NCBI GenBank assembly: GCA_021325635.1
Contig: JAJPGV010000009.1
Span: 1-58,713, forward strand
Source of the DNA: Chloroflexota bacterium
Lineage (GTDB): Bacteria > Chloroflexota > JAJPGV01
Direction: 5' to 3'
DNA length: 58,713 nucleotides
The position numbers and the translations under genes were made by a program. The notes under the pieces were generated by a model, which saw only the letters and a list, made by a program, of their open reading frames with translations, made no database searches and was not told where the DNA came from. Shown one piece after another: positions 16,149 through 25,900 of the stretch. Numbering within the stretch: the first letter of the stretch is position 1; every line of letters starts with the position of its first letter.

Positions 16149-17273
16149 ATGGCTGAGTCGGTGCGTGCCGCTGTCAAAGTTGGTCCAGCTCGGACGGAGA
16201 TCCGGGAGTTCGTTCTGCCGGAGATTCCGGAAGACGGCGGCTGGCTGCACGTCGAGGCTGCTGGCATCTGCGGCAGCGACGTCAGCTCTTATCCTCAGCC
16301 GTTGCGCGGTCTGCCCGAGATCATGGGCCACGAGAACGTCGGCCAGGTGGTCAAGCTCGGCCGCGTGGCGGCTCAGCGCTGGGGTATCCAGGAAGGAGAC
16401 CGGATTGCCCTGGAGGAGTATCTTCCCTGCGGCCACTGCGAGTTCTGCTTCCGTGGCGACTACCGGCTGTGCTTCGGCACCGATCATCACCACACGGCCA
16501 ACGCCTCGCGCTACGGCCACACGCCCATAGACGTTGCGCCCACGCTATGGGGTGGCTTCAGCCAATACCTCTATCTGCCGCCTAACTGCAAATTTCACAG
16601 AGTCCCGAGCCACGTCTCGTCGGCGGAGGCCGCGTTGGCTCTGCCGCTGGGCAACGGCTGGGAGTGGGCGCACGTTGAGGGCGGCGTGGGCCCCGGCAAG
16701 ACCATCCTCATCCAGGGGCCAGGGCAGCAGGGCCAGGGCTGCGTCATTGCCTCCAAGGTGGCGGGCGCCGATTGCATCATCGTGGCCGGTCTGACGAGGG
16801 ATGCCCGACGGCTCGAAGTCGCCCGCCTTCTGGGCGCCGACCACGTCATCGACGTGGAGCGGGAGGATTTGCGCGAGCGCATCGCGCAGATCACCGCCGG
16901 ACGTGGCGTGGACGTCGTCGTCGATACGGCCGCGGGCAACGCCAGCACCGTCCTTCCGGCGCTCGACGTGCTGAGCCGCAAGCGCGGCACACTGGTCATT
17001 CCCGCCGGATCCATGAATACCACCATCGACGGCTTTCCCATTGGCCTGATCAAGCTCAAGTTCCTGGCGGTGAAAGCCGCGCGAGGCCATTCCTACTGGT
17101 CGGTCGCGCGGGCGCTGCACGTGATTGCGTCCGGACGGTTCCCGCTGCACGAGCTCAGCGCTCACCAGTTCGGGTTGGACCAGGTGGACTGGGCCATCAA
17201 ATCATCCGGCGGGCAGGGTGAGCCTGGCGCCATCCACGTGACCGTGGACCCCTGGAAAGCGACGGCAGCCTGA
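16149..17273 (+). CDS. Zinc-dependent medium-chain alcohol dehydrogenase
   Basis: 374 residues. It is an MDR-superfamily dehydrogenase, probably NAD(P)-dependent oxidation of an alcohol or polyol. The catalytic zinc ligands are seen in AGICGSDVSSY (Cys) and GHENVG (His-Glu). The structural-zinc loop CGHCEFCFRGDYRLC has all four Cys. The nucleotide-binding region is ILIQGPGQQGQGCVIASKVAGA, with GPGQQG in place of the usual GxGxxG variant. An insert with HHHTANASRYGH lies near the active site. AAGGAG lies 7 nt before the ATG. The substrate cannot be told. The MFS exporter gene begins 46 bp later. Confidence 0.9.
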   Translation: MAESVRAAVKVGPARTEIREFVLPEIPEDGGWLHVEAAGICGSDVSSYPQPLRGLPEIMGHENVGQVVKLGRVAAQRWGIQEGDRIALEEYLPCGHCEFCFRGDYRLCFGTDHHHTANASRYGHTPIDVAPTLWGGFSQYLYLPPNCKFHRVPSHVSSAEAALALPLGNGWEWAHVEGGVGPGKTILIQGPGQQGQGCVIASKVAGADCIIVAGLTRDARRLEVARLLGADHVIDVEREDLRERIAQITAGRGVDVVVDTAAGNASTVLPALDVLSRKRGTLVIPAGSMNTTIDGFPIGLIKLKFLAVKAARGHSYWSVARALHVIASGRFPLHELSAHQFGLDQVDWAIKSSGGQGEPGAIHVTVDPWKATAA

Positions 17274-17319
17274 ACCGAACGGCCGGGACGATCCTTGCTG
17301 TGAGCGTGGCATTCAGGGA

Positions 17320-18627
17320 TTGAAGGTCCGCCGGCTGTTCCCCGATCTGGGGCCGCTGCACTTCCATAGAGATTTCCGCCTCATCTGGTTGGGGCAGCTC
17401 GTGAACAATCTCGGAAGCGAGATCACGCGGGTGGCCCTACCCTATCAGCTCTACGTGCTGACCCACTCCGTGGTGGCCCTGGGGGCGCTGGCCACGGTGC
17501 AGTTGGCAGCGCTGGTCATCTTCGCCCTGCTTGGCGGGGCCATCGCCGACGCCAGCGACCGCCGGCGCCTGCTGTTTCGGACGCAGGCGGGGTTGTGCGC
17601 GGTGAGCGTGTGCCTGGCCGGGCTCTCGTTCAGCGGGATCGTCGCCCCCTGGCACATCTTCGTGCTGGCGTTGATCTCGGGCATCTTCTCGGCGGTCGAT
17701 CGTCCGGCCAGGCAGTCGATGCTGCCGCGCCTGGTCGACCGCCCGCGTCTGACCGCGGCGATAGCCCTCAACTCGATGGGCCAGCAAACGGCCCGGATCT
17801 TGGGACCCGGCCTGGGTGGAGTGATGATCGCCTCCGTGGGCTTGCCGGCGGCCTATGCGCTCGACGCGCTGACCTTCGGCGCGGCGATCGCCGCGCTCGT
17901 TGCCATCGCCGACATTCCGCCCATCGATATGACTTCACGTCCAAACTGGGGAGCCATGGTCGAGGGCATCCGTTTCCTGGCCCGAACGCCGATCCTGCTG
18001 TCGGCGTTCGCCATCGACCTGGACGCCATGGTCTTCGGCTTTCCCGCGGGCCTCTTCCCGGTCCTGGCGCTCGACGTCTTTCACGTCGGCCCCACCGGCC
18101 TCGGCATGCTCACGGCCGCGCGTTCCGTCGGCGCCGTCTTGGGGGTGTCCACCTCCGGCTGGGTGCGCGGCATTCGCTTTCAGGGGCGAGTGGTGATCGG
18201 GGCCGTGATGGTATGGGGCGTGGCTATCGCGCTGTTTGGGTTGACCAGCTATTTCCCGCTGGCGCTGCTGTTCCTGGTGCTCGCCGGGGCAGCCGACAAC
18301 ATCAGCGCCATCCTGCGTTCGACGATCATGCAGCTCTCGGCGCCGGATGGGCTGCGCGGGCGCGTATCGGCGCTGAGCCTGATGGTTACGAACGGTGGGC
18401 CCCGCCTGGGTGACATGGAGGGGACCGGGGTGGCCGCGCTGACCAGCGCCCAGGTGTCGGTAGTCAGCGGCGGCCTGCTGTGCATTCTGGGCCTGGGGGT
18501 AGTGCTGTGGCGACTGCCGCAGCTCATCTCCTACGATGCCTGGAAGGCGGTGGCTGAGCCTGGGCCCGATTCGTTGCCAGGACCGCCGTCCGGTGAGGCC
18601 GCGATGGCCCTCTCGCCCCCTGGTTGA
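17320..18627 (+). CDS. MFS transporter, EntS/MFS_3-type exporter
   Basis: 435 residues with about twelve hydrophobic helices. The MFS signature loop between helices 2 and 3 is GGAIADASDRRRLLFRTQ. The N-terminus FRLIWLGQLVNNLGSEITRVALPYQLY and the PARQSMLPRLV and LGPGLGGVMIA segments are typical of the enterobactin-exporter-like MFS_3 branch, which pumps out siderophores or drugs. The start is TTG with CAGGGA nearby. It follows the alcohol dehydrogenase and precedes an iron-type ABC binding protein. That makes siderophore or metal handling possible, but the substrate is not shown. Confidence 0.85.
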   Translation: MKVRRLFPDLGPLHFHRDFRLIWLGQLVNNLGSEITRVALPYQLYVLTHSVVALGALATVQLAALVIFALLGGAIADASDRRRLLFRTQAGLCAVSVCLAGLSFSGIVAPWHIFVLALISGIFSAVDRPARQSMLPRLVDRPRLTAAIALNSMGQQTARILGPGLGGVMIASVGLPAAYALDALTFGAAIAALVAIADIPPIDMTSRPNWGAMVEGIRFLARTPILLSAFAIDLDAMVFGFPAGLFPVLALDVFHVGPTGLGMLTAARSVGAVLGVSTSGWVRGIRFQGRVVIGAVMVWGVAIALFGLTSYFPLALLFLVLAGAADNISAILRSTIMQLSAPDGLRGRVSALSLMVTNGGPRLGDMEGTGVAALTSAQVSVVSGGLLCILGLGVVLWRLPQLISYDAWKAVAEPGPDSLPGPPSGEAAMALSPPG

Positions 18628-18642
18628 CAAACGGACGACAAG

Positions 18643-18670
18643 TTGACTTTTCCAGGTTCGCCGGTAGGAT
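18643..18670 (+). promoter_or_regulatory. Sigma-70-type promoter of the ABC binding-protein gene
   Basis: A -35 TTGACT (18643-18648) is separated by 16 bp from a -10 TAGGAT (18665-18670). It lies in the 75-bp gap between the MFS gene and the binding-protein ATG (18703). Confidence 0.65.
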
Positions 18671-18702
18671 AGAGCGCATCCATTAAACCTGGAGACCATT
18701 AC

Positions 18703-19911
18703 ATGCACCTCCTCGCCAAGGTCCAACAGCGTCGTTTGGCCGGGCCTGTGCTGGCCGGCCTGTTCCTCCTGTCCGCTTGCGGTGGCTCCGCGGCTCCCGC
18801 CAGCACCGCGGCTCCCGCCAGCGGCGGGTCGGCGTCCGCGGCCGCGAGCGCCGATTCTCCCAAGGCCCAGCTCGACAAGCTCATCGCCCAGGCCAAACAG
18901 GAGGGTGAGCTCGACACGGCCACGACAACCGAGCAGTCGCCTCGCGTACCTCAGCTCAAAGAGGCGTTCAACAAGATGTTTGGGCTGAACCTCAACATCA
19001 ACGTTGCTCTGGGTGACCAGACAGGCAAGCTGGCCAAGATGATGACCACGCTGGACGCCGGCGGCCGGCCCGAGTTCGATACGCTGACGGGCTCGGAGAA
19101 CGACCTCATCCAGCTCTACGACAAGGGCTACCTGACCAAGATCGAAAACTGGGACGGCCTGCTCAAAGAGGTCAACAGCTGGGTGCGCAACGGCACGGTG
19201 AAGCCGGAGGACGTGAGCTCGGTGCCCTTCAGCGGCTACACCTTCACCTGGAGCACACGGTCCAAGGCGCTCATGTACAACACCAAGCTCATCTCGGCCG
19301 ACCAGATGCCGCAGAAGGTTACGGACATGGCCGATCCGCGGTTCAAAGGCAAGTACACGGTTCCACCCTGGACCGATGCCTGGGAGCTGGGTATCCAGCT
19401 TTACACGGACAAGCAGGCCTGGATCCAGACCATCGACCAGATTGGGAAGGACGCCATCGGCGTCGTGGACTTCAGCCCCGCGCTGAGCCGTCTGCTGCTG
19501 GGCGAATTCCCGTTCGCGCCGATGAACACCTATTACTACTGGGACGTCAAGGCCAAGGATCCGAGCGCCCCGGTCGGCTTGAGCTGGTTCAAGGACTACA
19601 CGCCGTTCAGCAAGGTCATGTACATCGTCCCCAAGGGATCCAAGCACCCGGCCGCGGCGGCGTTGTGGACCCTGTTCATGACCACTCCCGAGGCCGAGGC
19701 GGCGTGGCAGCCCGCCGCGCACGAGGAGAACATCATCTTCGGCCAGAGCGACCAGGACAAGCTGGCGCGGCAATCATTGGCCGAGAGCGGCAGCAAGGTC
19801 GCGCAGTGGTACGCCAACGCCGACACGATCGAGCAGCTGAAGTGGTGGAGCACGCCGGATGGCATTGCCTATCGAGGTCAGATCAAGGCGGCGATCACTC
19901 AGCGCAAGTAA
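18703..19911 (+). CDS. ABC transporter substrate-binding lipoprotein (Fe3+/thiamine-type family)
   Basis: 402 residues. The signal peptide ends in the lipobox LLSAC (Cys26), followed by an Ala/Ser/Pro linker to about residue 60. The mature part is a type-II periplasmic-binding fold of the iron/thiamine/spermidine group: LDKLIAQAKQEGELD, GRPEFDTLTGSENDLIQLYDKGYL, a FKGKYTVPPW motif and KGSKHPAAAALWTLFMTTPEAEAAW. The substrate is not determined. The gene has its own promoter and is followed, after a strong hairpin, by the fused permease gene. No ATPase gene is found nearby. Confidence 0.88.
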   Translation: MHLLAKVQQRRLAGPVLAGLFLLSACGGSAAPASTAAPASGGSASAAASADSPKAQLDKLIAQAKQEGELDTATTTEQSPRVPQLKEAFNKMFGLNLNINVALGDQTGKLAKMMTTLDAGGRPEFDTLTGSENDLIQLYDKGYLTKIENWDGLLKEVNSWVRNGTVKPEDVSSVPFSGYTFTWSTRSKALMYNTKLISADQMPQKVTDMADPRFKGKYTVPPWTDAWELGIQLYTDKQAWIQTIDQIGKDAIGVVDFSPALSRLLLGEFPFAPMNTYYYWDVKAKDPSAPVGLSWFKDYTPFSKVMYIVPKGSKHPAAAALWTLFMTTPEAEAAWQPAAHEENIIFGQSDQDKLARQSLAESGSKVAQWYANADTIEQLKWWSTPDGIAYRGQIKAAITQRK

Positions 19912-19952
19912 CTGTCCTCGAAATCCAACGGATTCGCGATTGTCGATGAATT

Positions 19953-19984
19953 CGGCGCTCGCTTCCCACAAGAGGCGAGCGCCG
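19953..19984 (+). other. Intercistronic stem-loop between binding protein and permease
   Basis: A perfect 10-bp inverted repeat, CGGCGCTCGC / GCGAGCGCCG, with a 12-nt loop (19963-19974). No T-run follows, so readthrough is expected. Such stems after binding-protein genes protect the upstream message and give more binding protein than permease. Confidence 0.75.
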
Positions 19985-20093
19985 TTGAGGATGTTCTGAA
20001 CTGAGCCTGCAAGCCTATGGCCGTCTTCGGACGGCGCCGTCAAAGGGTCTGGCCCGCCGGCAGCAACGCGAAGCGCAGGGCGTTGGCCCGTAC

Positions 20094-21827
20094 ATGGTGC
20101 CGGCTGCCGTAGCCTGGGTCGTGGTAGGAGCCATCTGTCTCCTGCTGCTGGTGATCCTCTATATGACCTTCGTGCCGCGTCTCCCCACGGAGCCCGGCTT
20201 CACCCTGCAGCACTGGCAGGGGGTGGTGCGGCCGTTCGTCATCGAGCGTGTGCTGCCCAACACCGCCATCGTCGGCGTGGGCACGGTGATCGTGACGCTG
20301 TTCTTCGCCGCTCCGCTGGCCTGGCTGTTGAATCGCACCAACCTGCCGGCAAGACATCTGTTCCTCACGCTCATGGCCCTGGTCGTGCTCATTCCCGGCT
20401 TCATCCAGGCAATGGGTTGGCTGGTGCTGGTCAACGAGCGAATCGGCCTGGTGAACAAGATCATTGGCGCGCTGATCAACCAGGAGACGGTGCACCTGAA
20501 TCTGAGCAACGCGTTCGGCATGGCCTGGGTGCTCGGCCTGGCAGCCACGCCGACCATGCTGTTCCTGCTGTCCGGCCCCATGCGCATGCTGGACCCGTCG
20601 CTCGAAGAGGCTGCGTCCACGTCGGGCGCCAATCGCTGGCAGTCCTTCAGGCGCGTCACGATGCCGCTCATGCGCCCCGCCCTCCTGGGCGGAGCCATCT
20701 ATGTGTTCATGGGCGCGGTATCGTGGTTCGAGATCCCGGCCATGCTGGGGGCTACCGGCGGGCAAACCCCGGTGCTGGCCACCGAGCTGTTCTATTCGGT
20801 CCAGCCGAACTCGGGCCAGGCGAGCACCATCAGTTATGGCGCGGCCGGCGTGTACGGCGTCATGATTGCCATTCCCAGCCTGGTGGCCCTGTACTTCTAC
20901 TATCGGGTGTTGGCCCAGGGCCAGCGCTACGCCGTCGTCGGGGGCAAGGGGTTTCAGCCGCGCGAAGTGGACCTGGGCAAGGCCAAGCCTCTCGCGCTGG
21001 GCTTCGTCGGCCTCTACCTCACGCTGGCGGTAGTGCTACCGGTCATCGTGCTGGTGTGGCTGTCGCTATTCCCCTACGTGCAGGTGCCATCGGCTGAGGC
21101 CCTCTCCAAGGCCAGCCTGCGCAACTACGACGTGCAGTTCTGGCTGGCCACCATTGGTGGGTTCGATGCCGTGCGCAACACGGTGATCCTGCTGATCCTG
21201 GCCCCGATGCTCGTCCTCTTCTTCGCCGTCAACATGTCGTTGATCGTCGTGCGATCCAAGCTTCGCGTCCGCCGGCTGATGGACAACGTGGCCATGCTGC
21301 CGCATGCCATTCCCGGCCTGGCCTTTGCCTTCGCGCTGTTCATCGTCGCCCTGATGGCCGATCGCTGGCTCCCGTGGCTGCCGCTTGCCGGCAGTCTGGC
21401 GTTGATCATCATCGCCAACACGCTCAATCACCTGCCCTACTCCACGCGCGTGACCAACGCAGCCCTGCTGCAGGTGTCGCAGGAGCTGGAGGAGCAGGCG
21501 CGTGTGGCGGGGGCCGGGCCGATCGAAGCGCTGCGCCGCGTGGTCGTGCCGCTGGTCCGGCCATCCCTGGTCTTTGCCGGCCTGTGGACGGCCCTGCTCA
21601 CCTTCCGCGAAGTGACCATGGCCCTGTTCCTCGCCGGTCCGCGCAACCCGGTGCTGTCGGTGGCCGTGTGGCGCAGCTGGCAGCAGGGCTCCCTGGGACC
21701 CGCCGCGGCCGCCGCGGTAGTGATGCTGGTGCTCATCGCGTTCCTGCTGCTGCTGGCGCTTCTGGCAACGAAGGGCCGCCTGCTTCAGCAGCGCCATGGT
21801 GGCGCCGCGGCCGCGTCCAGCCGCTGA
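20094..21827 (+). CDS. Fused ABC permease (FbpB/CysW type, two membrane domains)
   Basis: 577 residues with about twelve membrane helices in two halves. Each half has an EAA loop that docks the ATPase: LEEAASTSGANRWQSFRRVTMPLMRPA (about 170-200) and LEEQARVAGAGPIEALRRVVVPLVRPS (about 465-490). This duplicated architecture is typical of ferric-iron permeases. The ATG used here has no good Shine-Dalgarno. The frame stays open upstream to 19989, and a CTG at 20001 has GAGG 10 nt before it, which would add 31 mostly basic residues; the start is therefore uncertain. No ATPase gene follows; a TAXI-like gene lies convergent instead. Confidence 0.88.
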   Translation: MVPAAVAWVVVGAICLLLLVILYMTFVPRLPTEPGFTLQHWQGVVRPFVIERVLPNTAIVGVGTVIVTLFFAAPLAWLLNRTNLPARHLFLTLMALVVLIPGFIQAMGWLVLVNERIGLVNKIIGALINQETVHLNLSNAFGMAWVLGLAATPTMLFLLSGPMRMLDPSLEEAASTSGANRWQSFRRVTMPLMRPALLGGAIYVFMGAVSWFEIPAMLGATGGQTPVLATELFYSVQPNSGQASTISYGAAGVYGVMIAIPSLVALYFYYRVLAQGQRYAVVGGKGFQPREVDLGKAKPLALGFVGLYLTLAVVLPVIVLVWLSLFPYVQVPSAEALSKASLRNYDVQFWLATIGGFDAVRNTVILLILAPMLVLFFAVNMSLIVVRSKLRVRRLMDNVAMLPHAIPGLAFAFALFIVALMADRWLPWLPLAGSLALIIIANTLNHLPYSTRVTNAALLQVSQELEEQARVAGAGPIEALRRVVVPLVRPSLVFAGLWTALLTFREVTMALFLAGPRNPVLSVAVWRSWQQGSLGPAAAAAVVMLVLIAFLLLLALLATKGRLLQQRHGGAAAASSR

Positions 21828-21876
21828 TAGCCTTTGGGCGTCGGGCGAGATCGAGCGCGGTCTCGGTTGGGACCCG

Positions 21877-22851
21877 CTATGCCCGCGCTTCTCTCAGCAC
21901 GCCTGCCTCACGGTAGCGCTTCTCGGCGCCCGTGTGAAGCGGGACGGTCACTTCGTTGGCCACGACCTCCGGTCGCATCGGGTATTCGAGCGAGCAATCC
22001 TCGGCCGGCAGGCGGTTGTCGGCGGTGTATTGCCGCTCCAGCTGGTGGGCATTGTTGAGAAACGCATCTGCCATGAGGTAGCCCACCTCCTCAGGCAGGT
22101 CGCGATGAGCCACCACGATCCAGTGCGCCCAGCTCAAGCCAATCGCGGGCCCCTCCTGGCCTGCTACCGAGCCAGGAGGAACCTCCAGCCAGCGATAGCC
22201 GTGCTCGGCCTGCAGCTGCTCGACAGCGGACGGCCGCATCGACAAGAGCCGGATAGGCCGCACTTTCGAAAGTGGCCGGAATGACTGTGGGACCGATTCA
22301 TTGATCATGGCGTCCGCTTCGCCGGCGGCCATCATCTTCCAGGCTGCCTGGGCTGAATCGACCTCGATCCAGCATCCGCCCCAGCCTTCCAGGGAGGCCT
22401 TGGTAATGCCGTGAAGGGCCAGGACCTGGCGGCTGGCATGGCCGGTGAGCGCCTGCTCTCGGGGTAGCAGCAGGCGCAGCGGCGCCTTATGTTCATGCAC
22501 CTCGTCCAGCTGGCTCTCGAGGCCCAGCTCGCTCAGCACCGCCACGACCAGCGCGTCGCGATGAGGCACCACGCCGATAGCCCGCAGGGCCGGCCTGGGC
22601 CGTTCGAACGGACCCTGGCCCTCCAAGCACATGCGGGCTGAGGCCGCCGGCGTGAAGACACCCATGTGTGCCAGCCCGTCGCCCACGGCCCGAAGATCTC
22701 GGTATGCCTCCCCGACCTTGATGTTGATGGTCGTGTCCGGAAGGTGCTGCCACAGGTAGCCGGCGAGCCAGTGCGCAATGCGCCCGTAATGGTGGTTTGT
22801 GCCGCCGGCCTGGAAGTCGAAGCTCGTCATTTCGGGGCAACGATAGCTCAT
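21877..22851 (-). CDS. TAXI-family solute-binding-like protein without signal peptide
   Basis: 324 residues. The fold markers are those of TAXI proteins of tripartite (TRAP) transporters: AGGTNHHYGRIAHWLAGYL near the start, INIKVGEAYRDLRAVGDGLAHMGV, a WKMMAAGEADAMINE block and the C-terminal VPLHTGAEKRYREAGVL. It lacks the N-terminal signal or lipobox that a TAXI receptor needs, and no TRAP membrane subunit is adjacent. It may be a cytosolic binding or sensory protein, or a drifting copy. Two starts are possible, 22851 and the internal ATG at residue 8. The gene is convergent with the permease and divergent from the histidine kinase. Confidence 0.75.
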   Translation of the reverse strand: MSYRCPEMTSFDFQAGGTNHHYGRIAHWLAGYLWQHLPDTTINIKVGEAYRDLRAVGDGLAHMGVFTPAASARMCLEGQGPFERPRPALRAIGVVPHRDALVVAVLSELGLESQLDEVHEHKAPLRLLLPREQALTGHASRQVLALHGITKASLEGWGGCWIEVDSAQAAWKMMAAGEADAMINESVPQSFRPLSKVRPIRLLSMRPSAVEQLQAEHGYRWLEVPPGSVAGQEGPAIGLSWAHWIVVAHRDLPEEVGYLMADAFLNNAHQLERQYTADNRLPAEDCSLEYPMRPEVVANEVTVPLHTGAEKRYREAGVLREARA

Positions 22852-22942
22852 GTGGGCGTGGTGAGGCCACCGCTTCGCTTGCGAGGCCGGGTTGAGACGC
22901 TGGTTTGTTACAGGCCATTTAGGCGCCGTTCATGGCCGGTAG

Positions 22943-25900
22943 ATGAGTAAGAACGGAAGCTGTTGGCAGGATGTTCGCTCCCCATCGGATCAGCCTGTTC
23001 CGCGTTGGTTCGAGGCTCCGCTGATGAGGCGGTCATGGCGGCTCGGGCTGCGCGCTCCCAGGGCGACGGCGCTGAGCCGATTCGTCGGCTCGTTCTGCAG
23101 CTCCCTGGGCGCGCTCATGCTCGTCACGCCCCAGGGATTTTCCAGACCGGAATACGATTCCTTGCAGCCCCACCTCTTGGTGTGGGGCTGGATGTTCCTC
23201 CTGTGCGGGCTGGTTCTGCTTGGCACGATTTTCTTCAATTCCAGACCCGCTTTGAGGATCGCCCTTCACCTCTGGCCCGCGGCGACCCTGCTGTGGCTTG
23301 GTGTTGGCTTTGGGGCGACCGGTGGCTGGACGGGGGCCGCCTTCTACTCCGCCTTGAGTGGCGGCGCCATCGTGGCTTCGTTCCTGCAGTCGCTCGAGCA
23401 GGCCGACCGGCGCGGCCGGGACATGCTGGACCTGGTGGTTGGCTTGCCACTGCTCGCCGTCGGCTCGATGATGCTTGCCGCGCCGGCTCATTTCAGTGCG
23501 GCCCTTTCCCCCGGCGCTCATCAGCTGCTGCCGCTGCTCGCTGCGCCTCCACTTGTTGGCGGTGGACTTCTCGCAGGCTGCTGGCTGGCAGGCCGATCGC
23601 TTGGTCGCTGGCGTCGTTGGCTGCTCCTGGCCGCACGTATGGTCGCCGCTGGGAGTCTGTTGGTATACGCCTACTTCGATGCTTTCGCGCAGCGAGATTG
23701 GGCTGCCGTGGTGCTCTACTGGGGGTTAGCGGTGGGCTTGGTCGTGCTCTCGTACCGCGGACTGAAGTCGTCGCCGCCAACCAAGAGCTCGCTGCGCAAT
23801 CGACTGGCGTTCGCACTGTGCGCGGCGGCAGTGTTGCCGGCGGTGGCCGTTGTGTCCTGGTACGGGCAGCGTGAGGAAGCGGCTGCAAGGATGCGCACGC
23901 TCGCCCTGCAGCAGACGATTGCCGCGGACGTGGCCAATGCCGTCTCCGAGCACGTGGGAGAGCTCTACGACGAGGCCTTCTCCGTGGCGCGCATCCCGGG
24001 TTTGCTGAATCTTTCTTCCGCGGAAGAGGCGGAGCTCTTTCGCGGTTCCGAGCGATCGCCGTATGTGCTCGCGTACGCGACCTTCAACGCGTCCGGCCAG
24101 CCTCTCGCTCGGAGCGATTCAAACCGGCCGTCCCCCATTGCCGGGTCTGTGATCTTCGACGAAGTCGTCGCGACCCGCGTTGCAGTCTCGGACTTTGGCT
24201 GGTCGGAGCCGCTCGGCCGTCGTGTGCTGCGGGTGGCGGCGCCGGTGACGTCGCCCTCCGATGGCCTTGCCGGGATCGTGCTGCTCGAATCCGAGCAGTA
24301 TGCCAGGGACATCACCAGGCTCGACGTTGGAAGCGGCGGTCGGGCATACATCGTTGACCCCACAGGCGCGCCGGTTGCCGTCTCAGCTATGAGCGGCGCC
24401 CCCGCGCTTGGGGGCTCCGTAGATGCTTCGCTGATCGCGGCCGCATCGCAGGTTGATGCACCATCCGGGTCCCTCAGCTATAAGTCGAATGGGCTTCAGT
24501 GGCTGGCCGGCTACGCCGAAGTGCCGGCTACCGGCTGGCGGATTGTTGCCGAGCGGCGTGAAAGTTACGCCCTGGCTGACGTTCGAGCCGGCCGCGAGCT
24601 GGCATTCGTCGCGCTGCTCGTCGTCGCGGCTCTGGCGACGGTCGCCGGCGTCATCGTGGCCGGTGTTCTGTCACGTCCCCTGCTGGCGTTGACCCGGGCG
24701 GTCGACGAGCTGAGCCAGGGAGCAGGAAAGGCGCCGCTGCCGCGTACCCAGGTGGATGAGGTCGCCACATTGACCAGACGCTTTGCGGCGCTGCGCGATC
24801 GCCTGGCGGCTCGAACGGCTGAACGAGAGCGTGTCCAAGCGGCCTTGCTGGAGAGTGAGGCGCGCGCCAGGGCGATTATCGATACCGGCCTGGGCGCCGT
24901 GTTCACTATGACGCCCCAGGGTGTTGTTACCGACTGGAACCACATGGCCGAGGAGCTCTTCGGCTGGCCACGGTCGGAGGCTGTTGGACGTCCGATAGCC
25001 GAGCTCATCTTCGCGCTGCCGGGCAATGCCAGCTGCCCGTGGTTGGAGTGCCCCGTCAGCGCGGCCGCCGTCGACGGGACGAGGCTTCATCGCACCGAGA
25101 TCACGGCTCGGCATCGCGATGGGTACGAGGTTCCGATCGAGCTGGGGGTGGCCACGATTGGGTCCGCAGAGACCCGGTTCCTGAGTGCATTCGCTTATGA
25201 CCTCACCGAGCGAAAGCGCGCGGCTGAGACGGCGGCGCGGCTGGCGGCTATTGTCGAGTCCAGCGACGATGCGATCATCGGCGAGACGCTGCACGGCGTG
25301 GTCACCAGCTGGAATCGCGGCGCCGAGCTGCTGTATGGCTACTCGGCTGAGGAGATGGTTGGGCAATCGATCGCTCGCATCGTTCCGGCGGAGCGGCTTG
25401 ACGAAATTGCCGGGGTGCTGCGTCGCCTGAGGAAGGGGCACCCTGTTCGGCGGTCGGATTCGATTCGCGTGCGCAAGGATGGGACATACGTCGACGTCTC
25501 GGTGGTCGCATCTCCCGTATACGACGAGCTGGGAAACGTCCGGGGCGCGGCGGTCCTGGCCCACGACATCACCGAAAGTAAACGGGCGAAAGAAGAGATC
25601 TCCCAGCTTGCGGCCCGCTTTCGTTCGATCTTGCAGTCGACAGGCGAGGGCATTTACGGCATTGACTTGACAGGGCGGTGCACGTACATCAACGACGCGG
25701 CCGCCAGGGCCCTGGGCTACGCGGTCGACGAAGCGCTGGGTCAAAACATGCACCAGCTCGTGCACCACAGCCATCCGGACGGCTCGCCCTATTCCCTCGA
25801 TGATTGTCCTATCTTCCGAGCGTTCCAGGTGGGCGAGCCCTGCACAGTCGAGGACGAAGCCATGTGGCGCCGGGACGGCACCTCATTCCCGGTGGAGTAT

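Noticed and set aside
17935-19773. Open minus-strand frame across the MFS and binding-protein genes (612 codons)
   Set aside because: It runs antisense through two real genes and the promoter between them.
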